Below are positions 1-24,825 of a stretch of 64,000 nt of DNA, in pieces. This stretch comes from Tubiluchus corallicola (lineage: Eukaryota > Priapulida > Priapulimorpha > Priapulimorphida > Tubiluchidae). Every line of letters starts with the position of its first letter. Within the stretch, counting starts at the first letter, position 1. Position numbers and translations under genes: made by a program. The notes below the pieces were generated by a model, which saw only the letters and a list, made by a program, of their open reading frames with translations, did no database searches and was not told where the DNA came from. The stretch lies in NCBI GenBank assembly GCA_030141605.1, contig JAQGDQ010000004.1, positions 2,143,001 through 2,207,000 of the forward strand, in the 5' to 3' direction.

Positions 1-950
1 GATTAGTTTTAAAGGAAACCGGATGATTGTGTAAACATTAGTTCAGAATAAAGAATGTATATTGAAAACTGCATTAGCTTTTTTTAAATCAAACCTTAGA
101 TTAAATAATAATTACCTCAGATACTCAAATTTCGTTAAACTTTCAAAGCTACGCGCGGCTCAGTGAATCTACTAAGATTGGCAGCGGCGCCTTTTTGTCA
201 CATTTTGGCCGACAAATAGAAGGCGGTACCGTGATAAGCATGATCATGAACTGCAGTGTTAGTTTCTGATGTCATATGATGTAAAGCCCATTTTTCGTGA
301 CATCATGCGTTTAAACAGTACTGTAACACTTATGCAAATATACTTGATAAGACGCCTGCCATTGCACAAACTGTGGTTAGTTTCTGACGTAAGCAATAGC
401 TGTGTACGGTTGCCGTTAATTAAGTTTCTAAGTTAATCATTCAAATATAAGGAACAATTGTTAACTTTTATAGGCAAGAAAATGTATATTTTGGACAGTA
501 AATTAAAATGAGATTGAGTCTAAACAATCGTCTGGTCTTCCTTTAAGTATGACAGGGCTATCATTTTCTGGTATCCTGTATACAATAAACTTTTCAACAA
601 CATATTTTCACATTCAGGTTAGTAACAAAAAAGCACATGTAATGATGTGGCAATCAATGCAGCAAAAGTCAACTCTAAATTTTGAATGCTTAACACTAAG
701 TTTTTTGTAAGCAATTAATTTAAATACTTGCAGTTTTCACACTTATAAAAAGCCTGAAAAATGACGGATAATGAGAGACATCTGTACTGACTGCATTCGC
801 TACCTAATATAAAAAAGATGCCATTTGTCAGAATATGTCCTATAGACTACAGTAATAAAAGAAGAGAATTTCCACTTAACGAAAACAATTTTACCTTTGA
901 ATATCAGCAGATGGGAATAAAGTTCAAACTCACTATTCACTGCAGAAAGA
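1..950. other. intergenic, no gene seen
   Basis: No exon or ORF of substance was recognised. Two short similar motifs (TTAGTTTCTGA followed by TGT or CGT) occur near 259 and 373. The second contains TGACGTAA, which resembles a CRE half-site, but nothing else supports a promoter. Part of this stretch may be the flank of a gene outside the window. Confidence 0.5.
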
Positions 951-956
951 TTTATT
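951..956 (-). promoter_or_regulatory. poly(A) signal AATAAA of CSN1
   Basis: TTTATT on the plus strand reads AATAAA on the minus strand. It lies about 43 nt past the CSN1 stop codon, implying a very short 3' UTR. Confidence 0.6.
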
Positions 957-998
957 TACAAAAGAGATAGCAAGAAATCAAAAGGCAACACTTTTTCT

Positions 999-9493
<8,495 letters not shown>

Positions 9494-9530
9494 TGTCGTC
9501 TCTGCCAACGTATCTTACTATAAGTTGCTC
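9494..9530 (-). other. CSN1 5' UTR segment with a 3' splice site
   Basis: On the minus strand the sequence upstream of the ATG reads TTTTTTTATCTTCGTAG followed by GAGCAACTT. This is a T-rich tract and AG acceptor 37 nt before the start codon. It suggests either a 5' UTR intron or a trans-splice acceptor. I found no convincing upstream exon. Confidence 0.4.
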
Positions 9531-9540
9531 CTACGAAGAT

Positions 9541-10820
9541 AAAAAAATATACAACAAATTTAACAAACTACACAGGTGCTAGTTTAAATTTGGAGACACA
9601 TCTGAAATGCTTTGCCAGTTTACAAATTTATTAATGTGTTTGGCAATTTATCAACCCAGAAATTTTCTAATTTAATCTTGTCTAACTTGACTAAATATTA
9701 AAGTAGTGTTCATCATTATGTCTCATAAAAATTAAAATTAATCATGTCAAATGACGGGGGTCTGAGTCTCTTTTAATTTCTTCATCAGCAATGCTGATGC
9801 TGGCCAGTTATTGGTTCGTAACTGTCCGAGTTCAATACTCGCTCTGTGCAGTTCATTTCCATATTGATTCTGGCTGTTAGTGTTTACATCGTAGCAGAAG
9901 GCATTCATTTCCGAATGTGACTAAGACACATAAAGTTGCAACAGCCTGCTATTGTATTTCGTTTTTTTCATTACTAGTTGGCACTAGCCAAAACTACGTT
10001 TACAGGACACTACATATAGTCTTCTGCAATAGCAAAGGTGCTTTGGTTGTTAAATTTTCAAGTCAATCAATAGCTGCGCAAGCCATACTTTGACTTTTGG
10101 AAAAAATTAAACTTTAAACACGAAATAAACAAGGAAACATGAATTCTTCAATTACTGGGTAGCTCTTCTTTTATTTAACATAGCAGACTTGACAGTACCT
10201 CACATTCCACGTCTTTTTGGATGGAAACACAGTTTGTTCTACACGAATGTTTTTCAAGTGGAATCCAAAGAAAGAATTTTACATGAGATGTGTTTTATCA
10301 AGACACTATGTCTATGTCTATGTCAAGATTGTTGGAAAAACTAATCTATTCATTAAAGCTGTATGGAATTGGAAGGAGTAAGAGGACTGCGTAGTGAAGA
10401 GGGCAAGGGAACAGGTCTCACTAGTCACCAGTGACAACAAGTTACCCCTTTTCCCTTATTGGGTGTCATGTAAAGTAGCACTTTGTAACAGTAATGTAAC
10501 AGCATTGAGGTTTTTCTGAATTGCTGTTAAGTTATGTTTGAAGAAGTGCGGCGTTAGTAACGTTCGATTTTACAAACGTAAAAACTAGGTACCCGGTAAT
10601 TAGCTACTGCCGATTCTAACATAATGAAAACAGAGGAAATCTTGTCACACATGTTAAAGTGAAGATTATGAAACTTATTAATATAATACTTACTAGACTA
10701 CACAATATTCGTGGTCATCACCGAATACCTGTTTTTAGCTTATAAATTCATAGCAATAACACAAATCTTTTGACTAGCTTCGCAACACACAAGTCGCGTG
10801 ACAGTTGTTTTACCTATGCC
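9541..10820. other. intergenic, no gene seen
   Basis: No coding exon, terminal repeat pair or RNA gene was recognised. The CSN1 promoter, and a first non-coding exon if one exists, should lie here. Confidence 0.4.
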
Positions 10821-10824
10821 AAAA

Positions 10825-12830
10825 ACCGGTTCAGGGAATAATTACAATCCGGACAATACTGGCAAATTTGGGAAGGGTGAAGTTAACAACAATGTGGAAT
10901 ATCTATTAGATCTTGCACAACTAAATGAAAATACTAAATAGTCAATAACATGCACAACTTTTGATCATAAGATGGCTTATAGGACCACATGGGAAGCTAC
11001 AGCTAGATAGAAATAAAACCTGTTAGAAACCAGATTGACTATATTACAGTTACCAAAGTAGTGTAAATGATGTAAGATCATACAGCGGCACTGAAACGTT
11101 TTCAGACCACAGACTAGTAATTGCAAAGTTTAAAGTAAACAGGCAGTTGGCAACCCTGGCAAAGGACAACATATCCGGGCAATTTCAGTGTGGCAAGTTG
11201 AACAAATTAATCAAGATATTAAAATTAAATATCAAGAGAAAGTTGAGCATTATTTCAAGGAAATCACACAAGCCAATGGCACAAGAGCAATCAGATAACA
11301 TTGTTAATGCATGCACACAGACATCAAAGGAAGGTTTGAATTATTCTACAAACGGAACCAAGAATATCTTTGGCAATGAACAAGATGACAAATTATCAGC
11401 TGAACAGAGAGAAATTAGGTTGAAGCGCAATGCAGCTAAAGACATGAAGCTTAGACAGAAATTCTAAAAGTTAAACAATTGAAGCTAAAAGATGTGGTCC
11501 GCCAGGCTAAAGAAGAATAATCATTGAAAGATATGGCAGAAATTGAAAACAGCAAAGATGACTCTAGTAGGATGTATAAAGCAGTCCAGAAAATCAATAG
11601 AAAAAAACCAAAAGGCACTGATGAATGATGATGGCGAAAGGCAAAGTTGAAAATGATGATGGGGTTATTGCTAATGAACTAAAAACATCAAAAATTATAA
11701 TTACATTTTTTGCAAGGGTTTACAAAGACAATAAAGCAAACAACATTCTGGAGATTAAACCAATGGCAATGGAATCACCTTTTAATTGTTCTCGAAGAAG
11801 TTTTAAAGGCAATAAAATCTTTAAAGAATGGAAAAAGTCCAAGTATAGATAACAGCTAAAGCATGGACCAGAGATCATCAACACTGGAATATCAAATTTG
11901 CTGAAGATTATTGCTGAAACAGGAAACTATCCAAAAGAATTTATGTGGGGGATATTAGTGCCTACTTCAAAACCTCAAAAGAAGAAAGAGCCAGATCAAA
12001 ACTCCTCCAAATGACGATCATGATTACGATACCACTGTCTGTGATACCTTCCACAACATGTGTTCTGGACCACTCCTACCCTGTTTTGGAATCCTATGAA
12101 CCATTCCTTGTTGATCAACAATATACTGAAGGCATAGGCTGGATTAATGTATCGAATTTTCAAAATAACATAATAAAAATGGATTTTCTAAAAAGAACTA
12201 GAGAAAAAATATTCAAGTAAACCAGTCAAAAACGACAGAATATATTATTGCAAGAGATGGTAATCAATCTTGGAAAAAGTGCGAGTATATGGGCACTCGT
12301 CTAAACATCGAAGACGATATTAAAAGCACAAAGCAACAAGCAATGCATTCTTTTCTTCAACGTAAGAATGTATTAACTATCAAGAAATTAGGTCTTAACA
12401 TAAAACTTCGATGATTTAATGTTTACCTTACCAGCATATTTACGTACATCGGTGAAACATGGGATTTAACAATTACTCAAGAAAAGCAGATTGACACATT
12501 TAATAGAAGTCTTCTAAGGAAAGTTTAAAGATACGATGGCCATGCATAAAAAATGAAGATTTATACACTAGAACGAAAGAAATTCATTGGAGTTTGAAAA
12601 TCAAGATCTGAAGGTTAAGATAACTAGGATACCTTTTAAAATTACCAAGTAAAGCACCAGTAAGAATCGCCTTAAAGCAAGCCTTAAAACCTTGCAAAAA
12701 ACTACCTGGTAAACAAAAAAAACATCTTGATAGCTAAGATAAATAAAGATGTTCAACAACTTCAATCAAATCTATCTTTAAGAGTAGAAGAAACTTACGC
12801 TGTTAGCTGCAGATAGGAGTGGGTGGAATA
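10825..12830 (+). mobile_element. decayed non-LTR retrotransposon (endonuclease and RT remnants)
   Basis: Short in-order coding remnants in shifting frames match a LINE of the type carrying a CFDP2-like APE endonuclease. TGKFGKGE near 10860 and FSDHRLVIAKFK near 11100 are the endonuclease C-terminal part. LKNGKSPSIDN near 11820 and LKHGPEIINTG near 11860 begin the RT. LTITQEKQIDTFNRSLLRKV near 12470 and a CIKNEDLY stretch near 12545 belong to the RT C-terminal region. Several stop codons and frameshifts separate them, and the catalytic RT core with the FADD motif appears deleted. The copy is inactive. An RTE/BovB-like clade is possible but not shown. Confidence 0.75.
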
Positions 12831-12920
12831 CTCTAATAAACGTTAATGTCTCAATGTTTACAATAGGTGCAACAAGACCTTGAAGAAAAGAGAAAAACCT
12901 TGTTCTGTTGTGCTTCTTAT

Positions 12921-13051
12921 TAACGTATTTTTACCAGTAAGTTAGTTGAACTCAGTTCTATAGACTGAACTTAACACCTATATCAAATTAAGTTTAGTCT
13001 ATAAAACTGAGTCTCTTTCAACAAACTTACTGCGTAGTAAAAAATACGTTA
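12921..13051. repeat. long imperfect palindrome (hairpin-forming)
   Basis: The left arm (12921-12974) and right arm (12988-13051) are reverse complements with a few mismatches and small indels, leaving a loop of about 13 nt. The outer ends read taacgtattt on one side and aaatacgtta on the other. It may be a small foldback MITE. No TSD was clear. Confidence 0.75.
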
Positions 13052-14955
13052 CCAGTTTGATAAATTTAATTACTTATTTATCAGCAAATCCAGTATGTTT
13101 TCACGCAAATCGCCCAAGCAAGGCTAATCACTAATCTTGAAATCTTGAAAATAGTTAAACACACAATCGACGGTTCCTCTATTGATGTAAACCCTACAGT
13201 GGAAAATTGAAAATGTGAATGCAAGCCTATAGAAAAATGAAATTTTAATGTTGAATTTTTCAATGGTAGGAGTTATAGGCATCTGTTAAGAAATGTACCG
13301 GCCTAAAGGAACTTGAAAATGATTTCGAAAGTTAGGTAACCCCTAATGCCTATATTAACAATGGAATAGCCTTGACAGAATTCAATCGCTAGACTAAAAG
13401 GCTATAATTTTTTATTAAAATATACATTAATAATATATAATTATTCTTAAACCTCTTGTACTTATGGAATTATAATCATTTAACCACCATCAAAATAATG
13501 ACCATGCACAATAACAGCTGACCGTGCTATAAGGATGTACGTACGCGCACTTCCGAAAAAAGTTGTCTGATCATATATAATGAGGAACCAGAATAACAGC
13601 ACAGTATTTTGACAATGCGATAAAAAACTGCCCATTTTGTGGTTAAACTCACAAATCGCCCTCTCTGTGGCGCTAAAATCCCATTCCAAAATGTTTCTGT
13701 GTTTTTCATGCGATGTTGTTCCACGAAGATCGTTGGCCAGAAATCTATTCAGCTAACACACATTCAAACGAAGTAGAAAACATCATCTTTTTGGCGGAGG
13801 CAAAAAAATTGAAGTAGATTGGAAACCTAAACCAGGTGATCATCTTGACTCCCAGAGTGTAGCTCTAGTGCAATAAGTGCAGTGTTATTTTGGTAACAGA
13901 AATTTTTCAGTGTTAATATTAATAGACCGAAAAATTTAATAACTGGCGGAATAACTAAGGAGGAAATGAGACTCTGTATATAATAATTGCCATCTTTCTA
14001 ATTAACAAATGTAAATTGCAGTTCTTCAAATATGTGATGTAGTCAAAAGGTTGGCCATAGGAACATATAGTGCAATAACAAAATTTATTGGTATACAGTA
14101 ATACCAAAATATAGGGACCACAGAAAGTAGGAATATTCAACTTAATATCCAATTTCTTTATATTCAGTGGAAGAGCGGCACGCTATTTTGCTACCGGTGT
14201 GATTTGATTGTATGTTATCTGTAAGGTGGTAAATGGGATATATGTAAAATGTCACATATTGATAGCAACCCTTGAAATTCATAATTTTTTATTGTAAAAT
14301 GATAAGAGCTTATCAAGATCTATTATTCACATTTGCAAGTTACATGCGTTTCAGAAGATATTAAAGCGTCCAATTCATAAAGTCTTTATGCTATAAATCT
14401 TCGGACCGACTCGACTCAACGTAAAAATGTTATGAATGTTTAAGACATCTGAACGATCCGAACTTGCCCAGTTGTCAAACGTTCTACTTTAGTGACGTAG
14501 CATACATCGTAGCGGTTCAAATACGCTCGTTAAGTCGCTATAGGCCACATCCCGGGGAAGCTATGGCAAACCCATCTCAAAGCAACAACGTGCAGTTTTT
14601 TTATTTCGGGATAACAAAAGCCTGAATCCACTCATCCGGTATTCGGTGTCGATGTTTGGGCCGAGATCCGAGACAAGGCTCATTATTATCAAGGATAAGC
14701 GTCTAAGATGTGATCCAGGACAGGTAGAGGTGTCTTAGTCAAACATTTGGATTGTACATCCTCCTCAAGCCAGAATCAGTACGGCGACTGAAACTTCAAA
14801 CTCCCAGTGTGAATATTAGACCCAAATCAGAATCGGCATTCGCCAAGCACATACCGTGATCATGGCTATTCTATTCGCCATCTTGCCAGTAAGATCTTTT
14901 CTTACAAGTAAAATCAGGACCCAAACGGGCGAAATGGTGGTCAGACATTTCCGCA
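13052..14955. other. intergenic, nothing recognised
   Basis: No supported exon. The segment 14400-14900 is richer in CpG than its surroundings and may be old transposon sequence, but no family was recognisable. Confidence 0.4.
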
Positions 14956-14960
14956 CAGAC

Positions 14961-15064
14961 ATTTGGAACAGTTTTTATGGACACCTAGGTCATTTGAACA
15001 CAATGTACTTTGGACATAGGTGTTTTGGACACAAGGTGATTTGACTATAATTTGGACACACAAA
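14961..15064 (-). repeat. degenerate 16-17 bp tandem array, left inverted copy
   Basis: About six diverged units built on TTTGGACACAAGGTGA. They are the reverse complement of the units at 17503-17663. Units vary in length and sequence, so the array is old. Confidence 0.65.
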
Positions 15065-17502
15065 GATTATTTACGAAGTGTCACAAATGTACGTCATTTT
15101 GCACAAAAATTGGGCATCGTTAAGAGTAGGCATTTGTGCATGCATAGCTTACTTTTCGCTGTTGAATGTTTGTGAATCCTCATCGTGAAGCCTCAGTGAT
15201 ATTTTAAGTTAAATACTTAAACAAATCAATGCATCTTTGCACTGAATTTTCTATAGTATAACTTTCAAGGCAGAAAACAAAATTTGCCAAAATGGCTGAC
15301 TAATTGAACAACACAGCACTGAAGCTGTTCGCTGAAGCTGAATTTTAAAAAAAAGACAACCGAAAACGCCCAAATATATACATGCGGCGATTGTGGTTAA
15401 TGAGGCAAAAAAGCAAAATATTCATCACATGACAAATTGTATGTACTAAAAGTTTTTTATTTGTTATTTTAATAATTATTTGTAAAGGAATATATTTCAG
15501 GAAAAACTTCTCTTTCAACGTTCGTCATTTTATCTAAGTTAATACCTAAGCATCTTAATGTGTACTATGCATTATTATCACGCTTAGAGCACGGTTTTGT
15601 GATAGCGCCCTATTTTAATTCCCTATTTTTGAAAACTAAGGAAAAAACTTCAGTTTCTTCTGTGAGATTCACTATATTAAATTTCCATTCATCGCTTGTA
15701 GTTAAAGTGAAGTGTGTAAATAGCTTCTTTCATTGATACTTTCATATATAGTACTATTTGTTTACATCACGACCTATCCAGGGTCCAAGGAATTTTGTTT
15801 TCTTGGGAGTATAACCATTTCGCTTGACTTGATATGTATTTCTGATTTGAGTTATCTCGTATATAATGATAATTCGTTTGCGAATGTGAAATGAACTAAT
15901 GAATAATCTAAGTTTATTAATTGTGTTGTGTTTCCTTCAAGTATGGACAGTGTACTTTTTTAAGATTATCTTCCACAGTCTTTTGTGGTACTTTCCATAA
16001 TCTACGGAATACGGAACCTAATCTAGACTTGTATTGGTGAGACTCCCAGCAAGTTGTTGGACGGAGTCAAGCAAGTTAGATTGAAGTTAGATTCACGATG
16101 AAGCTGTAACTACCATATCAGCGTTCAAGCGAAGAGGTTGCAATTCATGAGGTGAGCTGCCAGAACTTGGTGAAATGGAATGACGGACGGAGTGGCATAG
16201 AATGATAGGACATGGAAATGGATTGGAATAATGTAGGTCCGTTTTCAATATGGAGTGACGAAACCATGGTTATGGAACGGAAATGGAATGGTGATGCAGT
16301 TAATATCAGGACTAGAGCTCTGACGTGGTAAACCCGGTACCGGTGTACTTGTGGCCTCTTATACCCCTGTGCAGCTTGTGTTTTAATGATCTGTGCACAG
16401 TTTTTCATACGTTATATATATGCGAATAAATAAAGTAATTACATTTAATGCCTAGCTTATTTAGATGAACAGAAGTTGTCGTTCAGTAAATTTTCCTAAA
16501 TATTATATCACAACAGTAACGACGGTACACGTTAGGGAAGTAACACATAACCGTGTTCCGGCTCAACTCACCTTTAATTTAATGGTTAATAAAAATGAAA
16601 TTATTTTGTGAGGCGCACTTTCGAGCCCAGTTAAATAAATAGGTTCACAATCCTGACAAAAACAATTAACAAATATAAGAGCACCGTCACAGGTTTCTCA
16701 GTTTAATTAGCGAGAAAATAGTGCAGCAAGAAATCGCGCCGAATTAATTTGTCGCAAGCGCTGTACCATACTACTCACGTCTGTCGCTGTTACCGCTTTC
16801 GCCGCCACTGCCCTCACTACAAGGGGATATCTGTATTCTATGAAAACGCCCTAATAAGTCTACTTGCATAATTTTTGACCTGCAAACTGCAGTTACACAC
16901 GAGGGAGTTTGGTATTCGAGGTACATAAAAAGATAACTCAAAACAGATAATTTATCATTCGTTAGATCCACATTTTAAAACTAAACGGTTTAAATTCAGC
17001 TATGCACAAGAACAAGGCATAGCAAAACAACCTATATTAATAAACGGTACCTTAAATTGTCTAAACAGTTTACGTGTTCAAATTATCTTTTTGTCCAATT
17101 ACCTACGCGTCCAAACCATTCTACTACTTTAAAATTACAACTTATTACGTTTCATTTATTGTTAATCCTAATTTGAAGGTTATTTAATTAATTCTTTAAC
17201 TATTAATTAATAATGTAACTAAATTTTATTGCCAAACGTGACTGAAATAAAGAACACATTAAAAATTTGGATTGAACTTGAATTTCATATCCATGGCTCA
17301 TAGGTGACTTAAATTAACTATGTGTCCGACTTATTACGTTTCTACTTTCAAAATAACTTATACATGTTCGAGTAATCTACATGTAACATCAACCTGTATC
17401 TAAAGGATTGCGTCCCTAAAATTACGTAATGTTAAATACTTTGGCTTAGTGTCTAAATAAGTTTTGTGATCATATCATGTGCGACAAATAGTACCTAAAT
17501 AG
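15065..17502. other. sequence between the inverted minisatellite arrays
   Basis: No coding capacity was recognised. Weaker versions of the GTGTCCAAAT motif are scattered at 17070-17480, extending the right array leftward. The segment 16160-16300 is rich in GGAATGG-like words without a clear period. Confidence 0.4.
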
Positions 17503-17663
17503 CCTTGTGTTTAAATGTCCTACGTGTCCGAAATACCCAATGTCCAAGTGACCTATGTGTACGTATTACCTTGTGTCCAAATATCCTACGTGTCCAAATA
17601 ACTTATGTGTCCAAAACGTTTGTGTCGAAACAGCTTGTGTGTAAAACCCCAGTGTTCAAGACG
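17503..17663 (+). repeat. degenerate 16-17 bp tandem array, right copy
   Basis: About ten units with consensus near CCTTGTGTCCAAATA, for example ccttgtgtccaaatat, cctacgtgtccaaataa and cttatgtgtccaaaacg in succession. It is inverted relative to the array at 14961-15064. Confidence 0.75.
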
Positions 17664-17759
17664 CCTGTAGCCGGTGAAGCAAACAGCTATAGACAATAAA
17701 TCGGAAACAGACAGTAGCAGAATATGGACACCCTATAGGAGCTATATTTCGAAGTAGAT

Positions 17760-18137
17760 CGGTGTATAATGTTGCTCTAGTAATTTTTTAAATATTACGA
17801 ATTAGGTACGAGAGCGTCTTATATGTTATGTGCGCTTAATAATGTTCGACACTTTGAGGTATTGATAAGAAACAGATGCTATATCGTATGCTTGCAAGAA
17901 AAAAATGACGTTCTTATTAGTGTTGTTGCATAAACTCTAATGTGTTATTTGAGTCACTATTTTTAAAAACTAGCGAAGTATTATGTGATGATTTTAAGTT
18001 GTAAATATTTAGCCAAGGTATTTTTAATATGTATTTTAGATTTTTACTTTGTTATGAATGATTTTCATGTGTGTGTTGTAAATATATCTAAAACGGTACT
18101 ATGTCTACTAAATTAAAATAAAATCTAAATCTAAATC
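17760..18137 (+). mobile_element. possible 3' end of a LINE with (TAAATC)n tail
   Basis: AT-rich non-coding sequence ends at 18114-18137 in repeated AATCTA units after an AATAAAA run. Short tandem tails of this kind typify CR1/L2-like non-LTR 3' ends. No RT coding sequence is attached, so this rests on the tail alone. Confidence 0.35.
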
Positions 18138-18279
18138 ACGGATAGACGATCACTGTAGTACAGCACTAAACATTGTCGCTAAGGCTATAATACGTAATTG
18201 GCTTAAAAAGCTCTACCCAGAGAAATGTCACTGTGAAAATATACTATCCGCGTGTGGAACGCAAATGCAAAAATCTGTT

Positions 18280-18473
18280 ATTTGCCCAACTGCACCCCTG
18301 GTTGCAATGGTCCGTTCTAATCGATCACGGAGCTCGTACGGCGTACCTGACTAATCGTCCCTGCTCCGCTGTTTCCGTTATTCTCTCTCGCTCTCGACTG
18401 CGTTGCTGTCGTAATTTGTGAGGTTCCTTCGTTTTACGTTTGTAATTGGCACGAGCACAGATTTTTTGTCATC
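18280..18473 (+). promoter_or_regulatory. alpha-tubulin promoter and 5' UTR region
   Basis: A more GC- and CpG-rich block than its surroundings runs up to the tubulin ATG and includes a pyrimidine stretch (TTATTCTCTCTCGCTCTCG near 18380), which would suit a transcription start. No clear TATA box was identified. Confidence 0.4.
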
Positions 18474-23042
<4,569 letters not shown>

Positions 23043-23150
23043 TCCCAAGGATCACTTCTTACTTTTGGCTCGTATTTTTCTAGTCTCAACTGTGACATCT
23101 CACATGTTTAGCAGCTCTGTTGATCTACCGTTTGCATTTTTGTTTTAGCA

Positions 23151-23156
23151 AATAAA
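23151..23156 (+). promoter_or_regulatory. poly(A) signal AATAAA of alpha-tubulin
   Basis: AATAAA lies about 110 nt past the tubulin stop codon, in a normal position for the 3' UTR end. Confidence 0.65.
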
Positions 23157-23159
23157 TTC

Positions 23160-24820
23160 TCTACTAGTATTTAATTTCTTCAATGTGCATTGAAAAATTG
23201 CATGTCTGCAAAGATCTGCAATTTAATGCACCACATTGAAAGATTTACTACTGAGCACTCATCAGTGTAATACTGTTAGAACAGCGAGCAATAGTATTAG
23301 TTCTATTAAGTAATCTGTAACTACTAGATTACCATACAAAAAGTATAGGATCTAGAAACAGAAATCTCAAAATTTAGTGATTTTTTTTAAATTCAGTTTT
23401 AGAAACAGTGTACAATGTTTTTTGATTTTTACACTAGCAATATTGCATATTAGTTATGCAGTTCTAAAATTCAAATACAGCCTTAAATACTGTAATTCAT
23501 ATTATTACCTGCTGTAATTTGGCTTTTTCCTTGATCATTAGTTACAGCATATTTTTAATTGAGTGACATAAATGATTCGTTAATTTGTATTTTGTTTTCT
23601 GTAATTACAACCAAAATTTAGTCCCATAATTAAATTTGTGGATCTGTAGAAGCACAATCATGTTTATCAAGCAAATTTAATAATAATTATGTAGTATGTA
23701 TTTACAAATGATTAACACGTAACATGAATAAAACTGTGGTTTTCTCACCTGTGAAGCTTTCTTGCATTTTATTGGCCTGTTTGTATACCAGGAAATCTTG
23801 AATTAAGACCAGTGAGAGAAAAGAAGCAAAAACTACAGCGATAAATTTTATATAACTATAAGACATTTTTTATTTTCCTATAAAAATACTATGGTTGTTT
23901 TTATGCAAGGTAATTACAGAATTAATGATGTATTGGCATAACAAGCAGATCCTCAACAATTGCAAAGAAGAACTATGAAAAATAATTAAGCTCCACATGC
24001 AATATTTAATCTCACGATCACAGGCAGTACGCATGTTTCAAATCTACTTCAAAATTATGATTATTGTATAAATAAAATAAAACTATCGTGCCTAGCATGC
24101 GCTGCAAACAAAATATTCAGTGAGATTGTCAAGTAAAAAACAAAATAGATACAATGGACCAGCCATGTACCAACACAATTGTGATAAATTATAGTAAAAA
24201 ATTATAACACAATGATGATTCACATGTGTGTTAATTGTAACTGGTAATAAAAAAATTTATGTTCATGATAACAGTTTAAAAGAAAATAGAACTAATTAGC
24301 ATGCTCAGATTTAATAAGCTTTTTCAGTTTGCTGTGTGTACTACGCACGTGCAGTTGCTGTAGGTCAAAGGTTAAGTGTACCACATCTTAACAACAACTG
24401 TCACGTGATGTGTGTAAAGCAAAGCTCTCTGTCGCATCAGTTCAGTAACTTCAGTTGTTTTACATAGACTTTACTAAATTATGCACTAGTCTGTGCAAAG
24501 AGTGATCTACTAGCAAGATCTTGCTTGGGAACAAGAAAAATTGAACTAGGTAAGGTTCTAGCTAGCTGTTAAAACTGTAACTATTACAATAGCATGGCAT
24601 TGCCAAGTATACATAAATGCGCTGTCTAGTACACTTAAACTTTGACCTTTTCACGACCATCAATCGCTGAAACTGTGAAAAGGGTTATTCTAGATAAACA
24701 ATGAAACAAAACATAATATGATTGCATTTGTAAAATCATCATAAGCAGTTGTCTCAGAATTGTTCAAATTGTCCAAGCAAACTTGACTAAAAGAAACTAA
24801 CGTCCTATGTTTCCGAATGG
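23160..24820. other. intergenic between convergent tubulin and TREX genes
   Basis: AT-rich sequence with no recognised exon or repeat. It should hold the 3' UTR of the minus-strand exonuclease gene at its right edge. Confidence 0.5.
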
Positions 24821-24825
24821 AAACA

